The notes beneath the pieces were generated by a model that made no database searches, was not told where the DNA came from, and saw only the letters and a program-made list of their open reading frames with translations. A program made the translations under genes and the position numbers. Shown piece by piece: positions 37,107-46,264 of a DNA stretch of 59,421 nucleotides. The stretch's first letter is position 1. Each line of letters opens with the position of its first letter. This stretch comes from Mariniblastus sp. (lineage in GTDB: Bacteria > Planctomycetota > Planctomycetia > Pirellulales > Pirellulaceae): NCBI GenBank assembly GCA_023300235.1, contig JALZWN010000143.1, positions 1 through 59,421 of the forward strand, given 5' to 3'.

Positions 37107-38537
37107 TTAGTCCCACCACCATTGTTCTGCATTGAGGCCAGACAGGTCGATTCCGTCGCGAACTCCGTTCAGCTTGCCCGCTGTGTCGACAGTGATGTAT
37201 TCAGAGTTGAGAGCGATCTTCGCTTGGATTGCTACGCCACCTGCGATCGGTGACATGAATTTTCCGTTCTTCCAGTATGCGTTGGCGATTGGAGCAACTT
37301 GCGTGGCGGCCGAGTATTTTTCAACGGGGAACAGGTTCTCGTCGCCAAGCACGCCCAGTGACCAGTCAGCTTGGCTGTACAAATCCATTTTTTGAATGAA
37401 CGCAGCAGTGATCGACATGTCGATCACGTTGCGAAGTTCAGCCCAGATTGGAGTCGCTTCGGCAAGCTTTGCGTATGTTTTGGTAAAGCTGTTAGTGAAC
37501 GCTCGGCTGGCTCGGCTGGACTTTCCAGTGCCTTTGCGTTTGCCATCGGCGGTAACGGATTCGTCTTCACCGACAAGCTTGACACCTTCACCGGCAATCT
37601 CCATTGCGGTGCGGTCGTCGTTGATCGTGACACAATTGTAGTCAGGTTGGAAGAACCAGCGTTGCAGGCTGTTGCTGCCACTGACAGGATTCGCTTTGGC
37701 AACAAACGAAGTGATGCCTGATACGGCAGGACGCTCGAGCTCCAGGCCGATTAGCTTCATGCGATAATCGGCTTCGACCAAAACACGCGCGAAGTCGGAC
37801 TTGGGTGAGATGCCTGTTACCTTGACGGTTTGTGGGCCAAGGGCTTCTTTGAAAGACGCAACGACTTTGTTTTCCATTCCCGGGCCGAACTGGCCAGAAC
37901 TTTGCCACTGCTTTAAAACTCTTTGAAGACGTGTGATGCCTTCCTGGGTGGGATCGATCGAGCAAGTGATCAGCGATGGTTTGTTCATGTCAGGAGCAAA
38001 GGCTCGTAGAGCAACAACCAAATCTTCAAGCTTTAAGGTCGCTCGGCCTGAGTGCATGCCAACGACAAAGTTTTCTGCACTGAAGAAGAAACCTTCTGCA
38101 GGTCCGGCAATGACGATGTCTTTGGTTTCTGGGTAGAAGAACACGTGAGTAATCTTCGTGAGTCCGGCCAAGTACTTCATCTCCGCAGGAATCGGCTTGC
38201 CGGCTTCGATTAGTTTAGCTACTTCGCTCTCCAATCGATTAAGCGAAACTTTGCGAAGCTGACTGACTTGTTGCAAATCTTTGTTCAAGGCAACTTTGGC
38301 TGCGTTGAAACGCTGAGCGTTTAGGCGTTGAGCGTTTTTCGGAATCGGCCGAGGGGCCAGAAGTCCCTCGGCGCTGATTAATACACCACCGACTTGTGGA
38401 GCGTCGCCATCTCCATCTCCATCTCCATCTCCATCACCGTCGTCGTCCTGAGCCATTAGTGCTGAGGATGAGAGTGTCAGTGCGCAGGCAAAGACGAACA
38501 AGAATTTGAGTAGCCAAGTCCAATTGCGAACAAGCAT
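37107..38537 (-). CDS. DUF1598-like exported protein
   Basis: Signal peptide followed by DDDGDGDGDGDGDGD; 'KDIVIAGPAEGFFFSAENFVVGMHSGRATLKLEDLVVALRAFAPDMNKPSLITCSIDPTQEG' resembles DUF1598. Confidence 0.7.
   Translation of the reverse strand: MLVRNWTWLLKFLFVFACALTLSSSALMAQDDDGDGDGDGDGDGDAPQVGGVLISAEGLLAPRPIPKNAQRLNAQRFNAAKVALNKDLQQVSQLRKVSLNRLESEVAKLIEAGKPIPAEMKYLAGLTKITHVFFYPETKDIVIAGPAEGFFFSAENFVVGMHSGRATLKLEDLVVALRAFAPDMNKPSLITCSIDPTQEGITRLQRVLKQWQSSGQFGPGMENKVVASFKEALGPQTVKVTGISPKSDFARVLVEADYRMKLIGLELERPAVSGITSFVAKANPVSGSNSLQRWFFQPDYNCVTINDDRTAMEIAGEGVKLVGEDESVTADGKRKGTGKSSRASRAFTNSFTKTYAKLAEATPIWAELRNVIDMSITAAFIQKMDLYSQADWSLGVLGDENLFPVEKYSAATQVAPIANAYWKNGKFMSPIAGGVAIQAKIALNSEYITVDTAGKLNGVRDGIDLSGLNAEQWWWD
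38407..38436. repeat. In-frame hexanucleotide microsatellite (ccatct)n encoding Gly-Asp repeats
   Basis: ccatct x4 plus ccatca. Confidence 0.95.
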
Positions 38538-38844
38538 TTAGGTCTCCAGGGGATGTACTTGATGCCCAATGCGGGATGCCCAATGCTTGCGCAGGCAGTC
38601 CATGAGGGAATCGTCAGTTGGGTGTTTCTTCCACGATAATATTAGTTGCAGAATCGTAGATCCACAATAACTTTCGGGGTTTTCGCGCGATTGGGCGCAC
38701 TCAACTAGCACAAACCGGGAATTGCCGGTTCTGCCGGAATTCCAGTGTGCTCTTTTGCGAGATCCCATACGAGACTGGCCGATCCTAAGGTGTTGCAGAT
38801 TGGCTGATGGTGACAAATTGGCAGCCGCGGTTTGCCTGTCGAAT

Positions 38845-41800
38845 TCAGCTCTTCATGCCGACGTCATCAAGGCCATGCTCATCATCGAGGGCGCGGAATG
38901 ATTTTTCATCGCCGCTTTCTTGGATGGCTTTCCAGTGTTTGGCGATCTTTTCCACCGAGTTTCTGATCTGAGCTTCGGTGTGTTTTGCGGTCATGAAGAT
39001 TCGTACTCGGGTCTCTTTTTCAGGGACGGCCGGGTACAAAATCGGCTGGGCGTTGATTCCGTCGTGGAACAGGGCTTCGGAAAGTCTGAGTGCTTTGACG
39101 CTGTGTCCGGTCATGACGGGGACGATGGCGGTGCCTTGGGCCATGCCAGTATCGATGCCGGCCTCGCGAGCAAGTTCAAGAAACAGTTTGGCGTTGCTTT
39201 GTAGTTTGGCGACCAGTTCAGGTTGTGCTTTCAAAATGCGCAACGCCCCCAAAGCGGCTCCTACATTGGCTGGTGGCATGCCCGCGGCAAACACGTAACC
39301 GGGAGTTGTGTAGCGTAGGTATTCGATCAATTGTTGGGAGCCACCGATAAAACCTCCGCAGCTGCCAAGTGATTTTGAGAGTGTGCCCATCCAAAGTTCG
39401 ACTTCTTTACGATCGACGCCGGCGACTTCTGCGATACCGCGTCCGGTGTCGCCGAGGGTTCCGATGGAGTGGGCTTCGTCCACGTATAGCCACGCTTTGT
39501 GTTTATTCTTGACGTCGACAAACCGCTGCAGTTCAGGGTAGTCACCGTCCATGCTGTAGAGCCCCTCGATCGCGATTAAGACTCGGCGGTAGTCACCACG
39601 GATGTTCGTGAGTGTTTGGTTGAGCTCGCGCCAGTTGTTGTGTTCGAATGGTCGGCGGCGGGCTCCTGAGAGTTCGGCGCCTTGGACGATGCTGTTGTGA
39701 GCAAAGCTATCGTGAATGATCAAGTCTCCGGGGCCAACGAGGTGGCCGATCACGGATTCGTTACACGCGTGACCGCCGGGGAAAGTCATCACGTCTTCCA
39801 CGCCGATGAACTCGGCAAGTTCAGCTTCGAGTTCGCGGTGGATGGTTTTTTCGCCAGAAACGATGCGGCTGGCGGAAACGCTGGTGCCAAATTCGTCGAT
39901 TGCGCTTTTGGCAAATGCACTTACGTCCGCTAGGCCGGATAGGCCAAGGTAATTGTAGCTGGCGTAAGAAATTAACTCGCGTCCGTCGATGCGTGTGGTG
40001 TCGCTGATGCGGCCTTCGTGAACGCTAAAGAACGGGTTGCGAATGCCGGTTTCTTGGATGTCTTGCTGGATGCTTTTGAGTCGCAAGAACTCGGGCATTT
40101 TTTCCAGTACGTAATACGACTCGGGAACTGGGCCGTTGTTCTTGGCGGCGGCTCCGTTTGTGTTGGCGACGCCAGCGACTCCGTTGACCGGTTGAGTGCC
40201 GATGTGTTCTTGGATCGCAGTGGCGACCTCGCGGACGGTGTGGACTTCTTGTAGTACGTCTTCGGGCATCCGCCCGCCGAACATCGTTTGCAAGCTTTCG
40301 GCGACGTCCAAGCGTTCGAGTGAGTCGAGACCTAGGTGAACGATGTTGGTGTCGACGGTGACGTTTTTGGCGCGGTCTTGGCCGACTTTTTCGACGAAGT
40401 GAATTACGGCGTCGACGACGACCGATGACAATCCGCTTTCGTCGGTCGAATTCGTCGCAACTGCAGGCGCGGCGATGGCAACTGGTTCGGCTTCGGCGTG
40501 ATGGGATTCTTCCCACGCACTCCAGCGAGCGATGACGTGTTTGTCGAGGTTGTTTTCGAAGTTCTTTTTACAAGCGTGGCGTTGGACTTTGCCGGAAGAG
40601 GTTTTGGGGATGCTGTAGGCACGGACCAAGACGATCGCGTCGGGCGGCAGGTCATGTTCTTCGTTGATCGACGCCCGGATGGCTTCGATGACCTCGTGTT
40701 TGTCGGATTTGATTTTGCCTCGTTCGCTGCGTTCAATTTCGCAGTAGATCACCAAGTGTTCACGGTCCCAGCGAGTCACCGCAAACGCGGCCGCTCCACC
40801 GGATCGGGTTAACGGGTGGCATTGTTCAACTGTCGCTTCGATGTCTTGCGGATATCGGTTGACCCCGCGAACGATGATCATGTCTTTCAAACGACCGGTA
40901 ACGAACAGTTCGCCGCGGTCCATGAAGCCAAGGTCGCCCGAGCGGACGTAGATTTTGCCGTTGTCAGGGTTGAGTCGCGCTTTGAAGGTTTCGTTGGTTT
41001 CTTGTTCGCGCTTCCAGTACCCTGCCCCGCAGCTGGGGCTGTTGATCCAGATTTCGCCGATCTTGTCGTCGGGGAGCGGGCGGCGCGTTTCGGGGTGAAC
41101 GATCAGGACTTCTTCTTCGTCGATCACAGCGCCGCAGCCGACGAGCATTTTTGCGTTCGGGTCGTTTTTGTCCACTCGAACGACGGCGTGTTGGACGATC
41201 TCGTTTTTGTCAAACGGTCGGACGACGGGCGGTTTTTTGTGGTCTCCACCGGTGACGATCAATGTGGTTTCTGCCAAGCCGTAGCACGGGTAAAAACTCG
41301 TGTAATCGAAACCGTAGGGTTCAAACTTTTCAGCGAACTGGCGCATCACTTCCTCACGCACGGGTTCGGCTCCGTTGAAAGCGCACTTCCAAGAAGACAG
41401 GTCGAGTCCTTCGCAGTCTTCGGGCGTGATTTTCATCGTGCACCATGCGTAGGCGAAGTTCGGTCCGCCGCTGACCCAGCCTCTGTATTTTGAGATTGCT
41501 CGAAGCCAACGAATCGGACGAGTCAAAAAAGCGACCGGTGACATCAAGGTGTCTTCGATTCCGCAGTACAGCGGATTCAAGATTCCACCGACCAGGCCCA
41601 TGTCGTGATACAGCGGTAGCCAGCTGATGCAGGTTCCGTGCACCGGTTCCATGCGGAATGACTTGGTGATCAATCGGCAGTTGGCCAAAAGGTTTTGTTG
41701 CGTGATCATCACGCCTTTGGGATTGCCTGTGGAGCCGGAGGTGTATTGGATCAGGCCAAGATCGTCAGGCTTAAGGTTTGGTTTGACCCAGTCGTCGGCG

Positions 41801-42318
41801 TAGTGCGGGTCGATTGATTCGGTGGCCAGCCATGGGATGCGTTGCAAGCCTGGTGAGTCTTGGACAAAGTCTTCGCAGCGTTTAATGATGGTTTGCGTAG
41901 TCAGTGCGACGGCGGCTTCGGCATCGAGTGAAATCGAACTGATTCGATTCATGTTGCGGTTGCGTCGCGGCGGGTAGGCCGGGATCGGTGTGACGGCGGC
42001 GTAGTGACATCCAAGGAACGCTGCTAAAAAATCCAGCCCTGGATCGTACAGCATGAGCGCGCGTTTGCCGGCGTAGCCATGAGCGACAAGGTAGGCTGCA
42101 ATGGCTCGCGCTTTTTTGTCCAACTGCGCGTACGTCAGTTCTGCCGGATTGTCTAATTCACCGGCTTCTAGAAAACGATATGCGGTACGATCGGGCATCG
42201 CTGCCGCCCAGTAACGCAAGCGTTCTAGTAAGTTAGTTTCGGGAGGCGAAAATGGCCGGAATAATTCTTCAACATCCACTACAAGCGAACTCCGGGAAGG
42301 GCGAGGCTTCTGATCCAA
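38845..42318 (-). CDS. Fused fatty-acyl-AMP ligase / acyl carrier protein / alpha-oxoamine synthase (aminotransferase class I/II fold)
   Basis: FAAL: 'LIQYTSGSTGNPKGVMITQQNLLANCRLI', 'SWLPLYHDMGLVGGIL'; ACP: 'NIVHLGLDSLERLDVAESLQ'; AOS: 'ISYASYNYLGLSG', 'LYVDEAHSIGTLGDTGRG', PLP-Lys 'WMGTLSKSLGSCGGFIGG'. Confidence 0.92.
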   Translation of the reverse strand: MDQKPRPSRSSLVVDVEELFRPFSPPETNLLERLRYWAAAMPDRTAYRFLEAGELDNPAELTYAQLDKKARAIAAYLVAHGYAGKRALMLYDPGLDFLAAFLGCHYAAVTPIPAYPPRRNRNMNRISSISLDAEAAVALTTQTIIKRCEDFVQDSPGLQRIPWLATESIDPHYADDWVKPNLKPDDLGLIQYTSGSTGNPKGVMITQQNLLANCRLITKSFRMEPVHGTCISWLPLYHDMGLVGGILNPLYCGIEDTLMSPVAFLTRPIRWLRAISKYRGWVSGGPNFAYAWCTMKITPEDCEGLDLSSWKCAFNGAEPVREEVMRQFAEKFEPYGFDYTSFYPCYGLAETTLIVTGGDHKKPPVVRPFDKNEIVQHAVVRVDKNDPNAKMLVGCGAVIDEEEVLIVHPETRRPLPDDKIGEIWINSPSCGAGYWKREQETNETFKARLNPDNGKIYVRSGDLGFMDRGELFVTGRLKDMIIVRGVNRYPQDIEATVEQCHPLTRSGGAAAFAVTRWDREHLVIYCEIERSERGKIKSDKHEVIEAIRASINEEHDLPPDAIVLVRAYSIPKTSSGKVQRHACKKNFENNLDKHVIARWSAWEESHHAEAEPVAIAAPAVATNSTDESGLSSVVVDAVIHFVEKVGQDRAKNVTVDTNIVHLGLDSLERLDVAESLQTMFGGRMPEDVLQEVHTVREVATAIQEHIGTQPVNGVAGVANTNGAAAKNNGPVPESYYVLEKMPEFLRLKSIQQDIQETGIRNPFFSVHEGRISDTTRIDGRELISYASYNYLGLSGLADVSAFAKSAIDEFGTSVSASRIVSGEKTIHRELEAELAEFIGVEDVMTFPGGHACNESVIGHLVGPGDLIIHDSFAHNSIVQGAELSGARRRPFEHNNWRELNQTLTNIRGDYRRVLIAIEGLYSMDGDYPELQRFVDVKNKHKAWLYVDEAHSIGTLGDTGRGIAEVAGVDRKEVELWMGTLSKSLGSCGGFIGGSQQLIEYLRYTTPGYVFAAGMPPANVGAALGALRILKAQPELVAKLQSNAKLFLELAREAGIDTGMAQGTAIVPVMTGHSVKALRLSEALFHDGINAQPILYPAVPEKETRVRIFMTAKHTEAQIRNSVEKIAKHWKAIQESGDEKSFRALDDEHGLDDVGMKS

Positions 42319-42737
42319 ATGCAGTTAGCAAACACAAACGATTATCGAGTCGGCTAGATGCTGGTTTTGGAGCGACCTTTAAAAGGCAGTAGCTTACCAA
42401 AAACCCTGATTTTGTTCAGCGCTGGTTCGGCTGAAACCGTACGTTCGGCGTTCCTTAAACCCAAGATTCGGTTAATTTGTTTGAAAATGAGCGACTTTTT
42501 TGCATCCGAGCGATGATAAACCCCATTTTGAGGCCGAAGGTCTCGTGCTGCGGCGGAGAGGTGGGGTGCGTAACAGGTCTTCTCCGAGGCGTGAGAGTGC
42601 GTAGAAACCTAAAACGCCAAACGGCAATAGTCGCCTGCTTAACCTGCGCCCATCAGACCGCCAGCACATGTCAGGCTTATTCTTTCCTTCGCGACAAAGC
42701 AGTAAGTGCTTCGCTTAAAAAGTTAATCGGTGAGCGT

Positions 42738-43934
42738 TTATACGCGGACAAACGTTGTTCCTGTAATTCGGCGGATCAGGCGGCGGGTCTCCAGCACCGC
42801 GATGGTCGCGAGGACGCGTGGGGTGGGCAGTTCGACTTTGGCGACGATCACATCAAACGCGGTGGGATCTTGGTTGATCGCGTTAAGGATTTTTCGTTCT
42901 TGCTCGGACAACTTCAGTTCGGCTGGATGGCAAATGGTGTTTTCCGAATCGATTTGAGCGGGTGCGAATAAAGGCCCTAGTTCGTCCAAAATATCGTCAA
43001 CGCTCTGCACCAGTTTCGCGCCGTCTTTGAGTAGTTTGTGACAACCAAAAGACATTCGGCTATCGATTCTGCCGGGCACCGCAAAAACTTCGCGGCCTTG
43101 TTCCATGGCAAGCCGAGCGGAAATCGACGCCCCGCTGCGCGAACCGGCCTCGACCACGACTACGCCGAGGCTCAACCCCGAAACGATTCGATTGCGGCGA
43201 GGAAAACAACCGCTCTTGGGCGCCACTAGCGGGAGTGCTTCGGAGAGCACGGCGCCGTTGGCTTTGATCTCGTTGGCAAGATCTGTGTGTTCGCTTGGGT
43301 AGACGTTTAGGATTCCGCCGCCCAAAACCGCGATCGTTCGGCCACCGGCTTCGAGTGCGGCGCGATGGGCGACGCCGTCGATGCCTCGTGCCAAGCCCGA
43401 GATAACCGTAACGCCAGCAAGCGCCAAACCGCGTGCTAATTGCTCGGCGACTTTTTTTCCGTACTGGGTTGCGTGCCGAGACCCAACGATGGCGACGGCG
43501 ATTTCGTCGACGGGTTTGAGTTCGCCGGCACAAAACAAAACGCTGGGCGGGTCGTAGATCTCGTCCAAAATCGCGGGGTACTCGCGGCTGCCGGCGGTCA
43601 GGATATCGATGCCATGTTCGTTGCACAGATCGATCTGTTTTTGAACGCTGGCGTCATCGGGCGCCGCGGCGATGGCGGAGACGATGCGCGGTCCAACTCC
43701 GGGTACGTTTCGCAACGCCGAAGGTGCCGCGTCGAGCACTTCGCTGGGCGAGCCGAAATGCTTCACCAGGTCGCCAAAGGTTTTGGGGCCGACGCCGGGT
43801 ACTAGTTTTAGTCGCAGGCCGGCTTCGATTTGGTGAGCTTTGACTTGGTGATTCTGTGGGACGCTGATCTCGGGTGCGATCGGCAAAGCGGTTGCAGGCT
43901 GCTGGGGTTTGGGTCGAACGTCGTGGCCACTCAA
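42738..43934 (-). CDS. dprA: DNA processing protein DprA
   Basis: 'AVAIVGSRHATQYGKKVAEQLARGLALAGVTVISGLARGIDGVAHRAALEAGGRTIAVLGGGILNVYP', 'FPRRNRIVSGLSLGVVVVEAGSRSGASISARLAMEQGREVFAVPG'. Confidence 0.96.
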   Translation of the reverse strand: MSGHDVRPKPQQPATALPIAPEISVPQNHQVKAHQIEAGLRLKLVPGVGPKTFGDLVKHFGSPSEVLDAAPSALRNVPGVGPRIVSAIAAAPDDASVQKQIDLCNEHGIDILTAGSREYPAILDEIYDPPSVLFCAGELKPVDEIAVAIVGSRHATQYGKKVAEQLARGLALAGVTVISGLARGIDGVAHRAALEAGGRTIAVLGGGILNVYPSEHTDLANEIKANGAVLSEALPLVAPKSGCFPRRNRIVSGLSLGVVVVEAGSRSGASISARLAMEQGREVFAVPGRIDSRMSFGCHKLLKDGAKLVQSVDDILDELGPLFAPAQIDSENTICHPAELKLSEQERKILNAINQDPTAFDVIVAKVELPTPRVLATIAVLETRRLIRRITGTTFVRV

Positions 43935-43975
43935 AACTCACCTCCTCGAATCCAAAAGAATCACGAATTGAAGCA

Positions 43976-45085
43976 TCAGTCGTTGTGCAGGCTTTCCAAA
44001 ATCGTTTCGTCGTCTGGGGCTTGCATCAATTCAACGTTGCCGATTTCGGTCGGCAAAATCAGTTTTAGTTTTCCGTGCGAGACCTTTTTGTCGCGTTTCA
44101 TTGCTTTGATCAAATCGGCATGCCGCTCGTCGGGGCAAATCGTAGGCAGGCCGATGGCCTCGAACAGCGCCGTTTGGCGTCCCATGAACTCCTGATCGAC
44201 CAAGCCGAGATTGCGTGCCAGTCGTCCGGCGCAGGTCATGCCGATGGAGATCGCTTGTCCGTGCAGGTAGCGACCGTAGCCAAAGACCGTTTCGATGGCG
44301 TGGCCGTAGGTGTGCCCGTAGTTCAGGATCGCTCGACGACCGCTGCGTTCGGTTTCGTCGGCTTCGACGACTTCGGCTTTGCAGCGACAGCACCAGGCAA
44401 TGATCTGGGTCATTGTTTCGTAGTCGCGATTCATGATTTTTTCGACGGACGCTTCGATCGTTTCAAATAACGGCAAGTCCATGATCAAGCCGTACTTAAT
44501 GACTTCCGCCATGCCGGCGATGTAGTTGGGTTCGTCCAACGTCGACAAGACTTGCGGGTCGATGATGACGGCTTTGGGTTGCCAAAACGCGCCGACCATG
44601 TTCTTTGATTTTGGCAAATTGATGCCGACTTTGCCACCGACGCTGCTGTCAACTTGTGCCAACAACGATGTTGGAATTTGGATGAAGTCGATTCCGCGGC
44701 CGAGCGTTGCTGCGAGAAAGCCAGCCAAATCGCCGACGACGCCACCACCGAGCGCGATCACGACGGAGTCACGATCGGTGGCCAGTTCCAATAGTTGTTG
44801 CCAAGCGACGTCGCAGGTGGCAACCGATTTGGACGGCTCGCCGGGAGCCACGACGTACGAGTCGACTCGGCTGGCGATGCGGTTGAGAACGGCGGTGGTT
44901 GAATCGAGGTAGATCGCGGCCACGTTTTCATCGCTGACCAAGACGACGTGCCGGTTTTCGATAAATGGTTTGAGCGTTTGATCGGCGGCCGAGAGGGCTG
45001 CGGGGCCGAGCGTGATTCGGTAGCTGCGCTGGCCAAGGCTGACGGCGACTTCGTTGTTATTGGGAGTTGGTGATTCAGTAGTCAA
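43976..45085 (-). CDS. aroB: 3-dehydroquinate synthase
   Basis: 'ALGGGVVGDLAGFLAATLGRGIDFIQIPTSLLAQVDSSVGGKVGINLPKSKNMVGAFWQPKAVIIDP', 'NYGHTYGHAIE'. Confidence 0.97.
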   Translation of the reverse strand: MTTESPTPNNNEVAVSLGQRSYRITLGPAALSAADQTLKPFIENRHVVLVSDENVAAIYLDSTTAVLNRIASRVDSYVVAPGEPSKSVATCDVAWQQLLELATDRDSVVIALGGGVVGDLAGFLAATLGRGIDFIQIPTSLLAQVDSSVGGKVGINLPKSKNMVGAFWQPKAVIIDPQVLSTLDEPNYIAGMAEVIKYGLIMDLPLFETIEASVEKIMNRDYETMTQIIAWCCRCKAEVVEADETERSGRRAILNYGHTYGHAIETVFGYGRYLHGQAISIGMTCAGRLARNLGLVDQEFMGRQTALFEAIGLPTICPDERHADLIKAMKRDKKVSHGKLKLILPTEIGNVELMQAPDDETILESLHND

Positions 45086-45496
45086 AGAACTGGGCCGGTG
45101 GTCGGGAAAGGTTGTTGTCTGGTTGGGAAAAAGTTGCCGAGGCGCTCAGGCGATGTTGGGCGTCCTAGGCTACGGCGTTGGATCGATTAGCCAGTTTCGC
45201 CAGATTTTGGTCGGATCGCAAGTCAGTTGTGGCTTTTGTTGTTTGTTTTTAACGGTGTTAAAAAGGAATTCCTGGCGGGTTTGAGGTGACCGGCTGAGCG
45301 AACCGGTGTTGGCCTGGGTGTGTCGGATTGTGTTGGTTTTGCGGGTGTTTTGTGTCTTGTCGACCGGGCAACGTGGGCAATTTATCCTTTTTTTTGGAAT
45401 CAAAACGGGGGGGCGTTACTGGGAAGCTAGGTTTCGTCTGTATCTCCAAAACGTTTTGGGGTTTGAAATCATTTGACGTTTAATCCAGTTGATTCC

Positions 45497-46093
45497 ATGA
45501 AACGAATATTCCTTGCCTTGTTGCTGACCATATTGTTTTGCGGCACCGCTCAAGCTGATTTTTTTGTGGATAACTTCTCGATTCTGGACGAGGTCGGCGG
45601 CGGAGCTACCTCGATCGGCTCTAACGGTATTTCGGTTGAAGTCACCGACAACACTGGGACGACGACTGGAACCGTTTTGGACGATGTCTCCAGCCGTTAT
45701 ATCTTTACCGCTAACAACATTGGAGATTCGTTCGTCGTTTCTTACGACTGGGCGGGTGTTTTCGATGATTTGCAGTCAGTCTCGGGCCTCCAGTTGACCC
45801 AATCGCCAGTGGGCTTCTTTGGTAACTGGACGCTGACAATCGACACAGGCGTGGGAACTCCGGTAGCCTTGGGGCCAACCATTCCAACGCTTCTGGGAAC
45901 GCCGATCGAATTGGATGACGCGACTGAGTTGACTTACACGTTTACTTATAACGGCGGCAGCCCGTTGGGGTTCGGAATTGGATCGCTGGGCGGGACATCC
46001 AATCCTTTGTTTGCGACGCCTGAGCCGACTGCGTTCATGATGCTGGGGGTAGCCGGATTGATTATGGCATCCCGTCGACGCCGCACAAGCTAA
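45497..46093 (+). CDS. PEP-CTERM sorting domain protein
   Basis: Signal peptide 'MKRIFLALLLTILFCGTAQA' (ATG 45497); C-terminal 'TPEPTAFMMLGVAGLIMASRRRRTS'. Confidence 0.9.
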   Translation: MKRIFLALLLTILFCGTAQADFFVDNFSILDEVGGGATSIGSNGISVEVTDNTGTTTGTVLDDVSSRYIFTANNIGDSFVVSYDWAGVFDDLQSVSGLQLTQSPVGFFGNWTLTIDTGVGTPVALGPTIPTLLGTPIELDDATELTYTFTYNGGSPLGFGIGSLGGTSNPLFATPEPTAFMMLGVAGLIMASRRRRTS

Positions 46094-46122
46094 ATAAAGC
46101 AAACATTCAATCGCTGGATGTT

Positions 46123-46149
46123 AGCCGCTGGGCTGTCAGCGGCTTTTTT
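46123..46149 (+). terminator. Rho-independent terminator after PEP-CTERM gene
   Basis: agccgctg-ggctgt-cagcggcttttttt-like hairpin and T-run. Confidence 0.85.
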
Positions 46150-46264
46150 ATTGCGCGTAATTGAGTTTCAGGACGATAGCTAAAAAGCGGCCCCCCCCCT
46201 CTTGCGGAGGGTTCTTTCGTGCCGATTTTCTGGTTGTTCTGCAGCAAAGCCAACTTCTTACGCC

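Noticed and set aside
40816-41493. 225-aa plus-strand ORF inside the FAAL domain
   Set aside because: Antisense to a well-supported adenylation domain; no recognisable motif.
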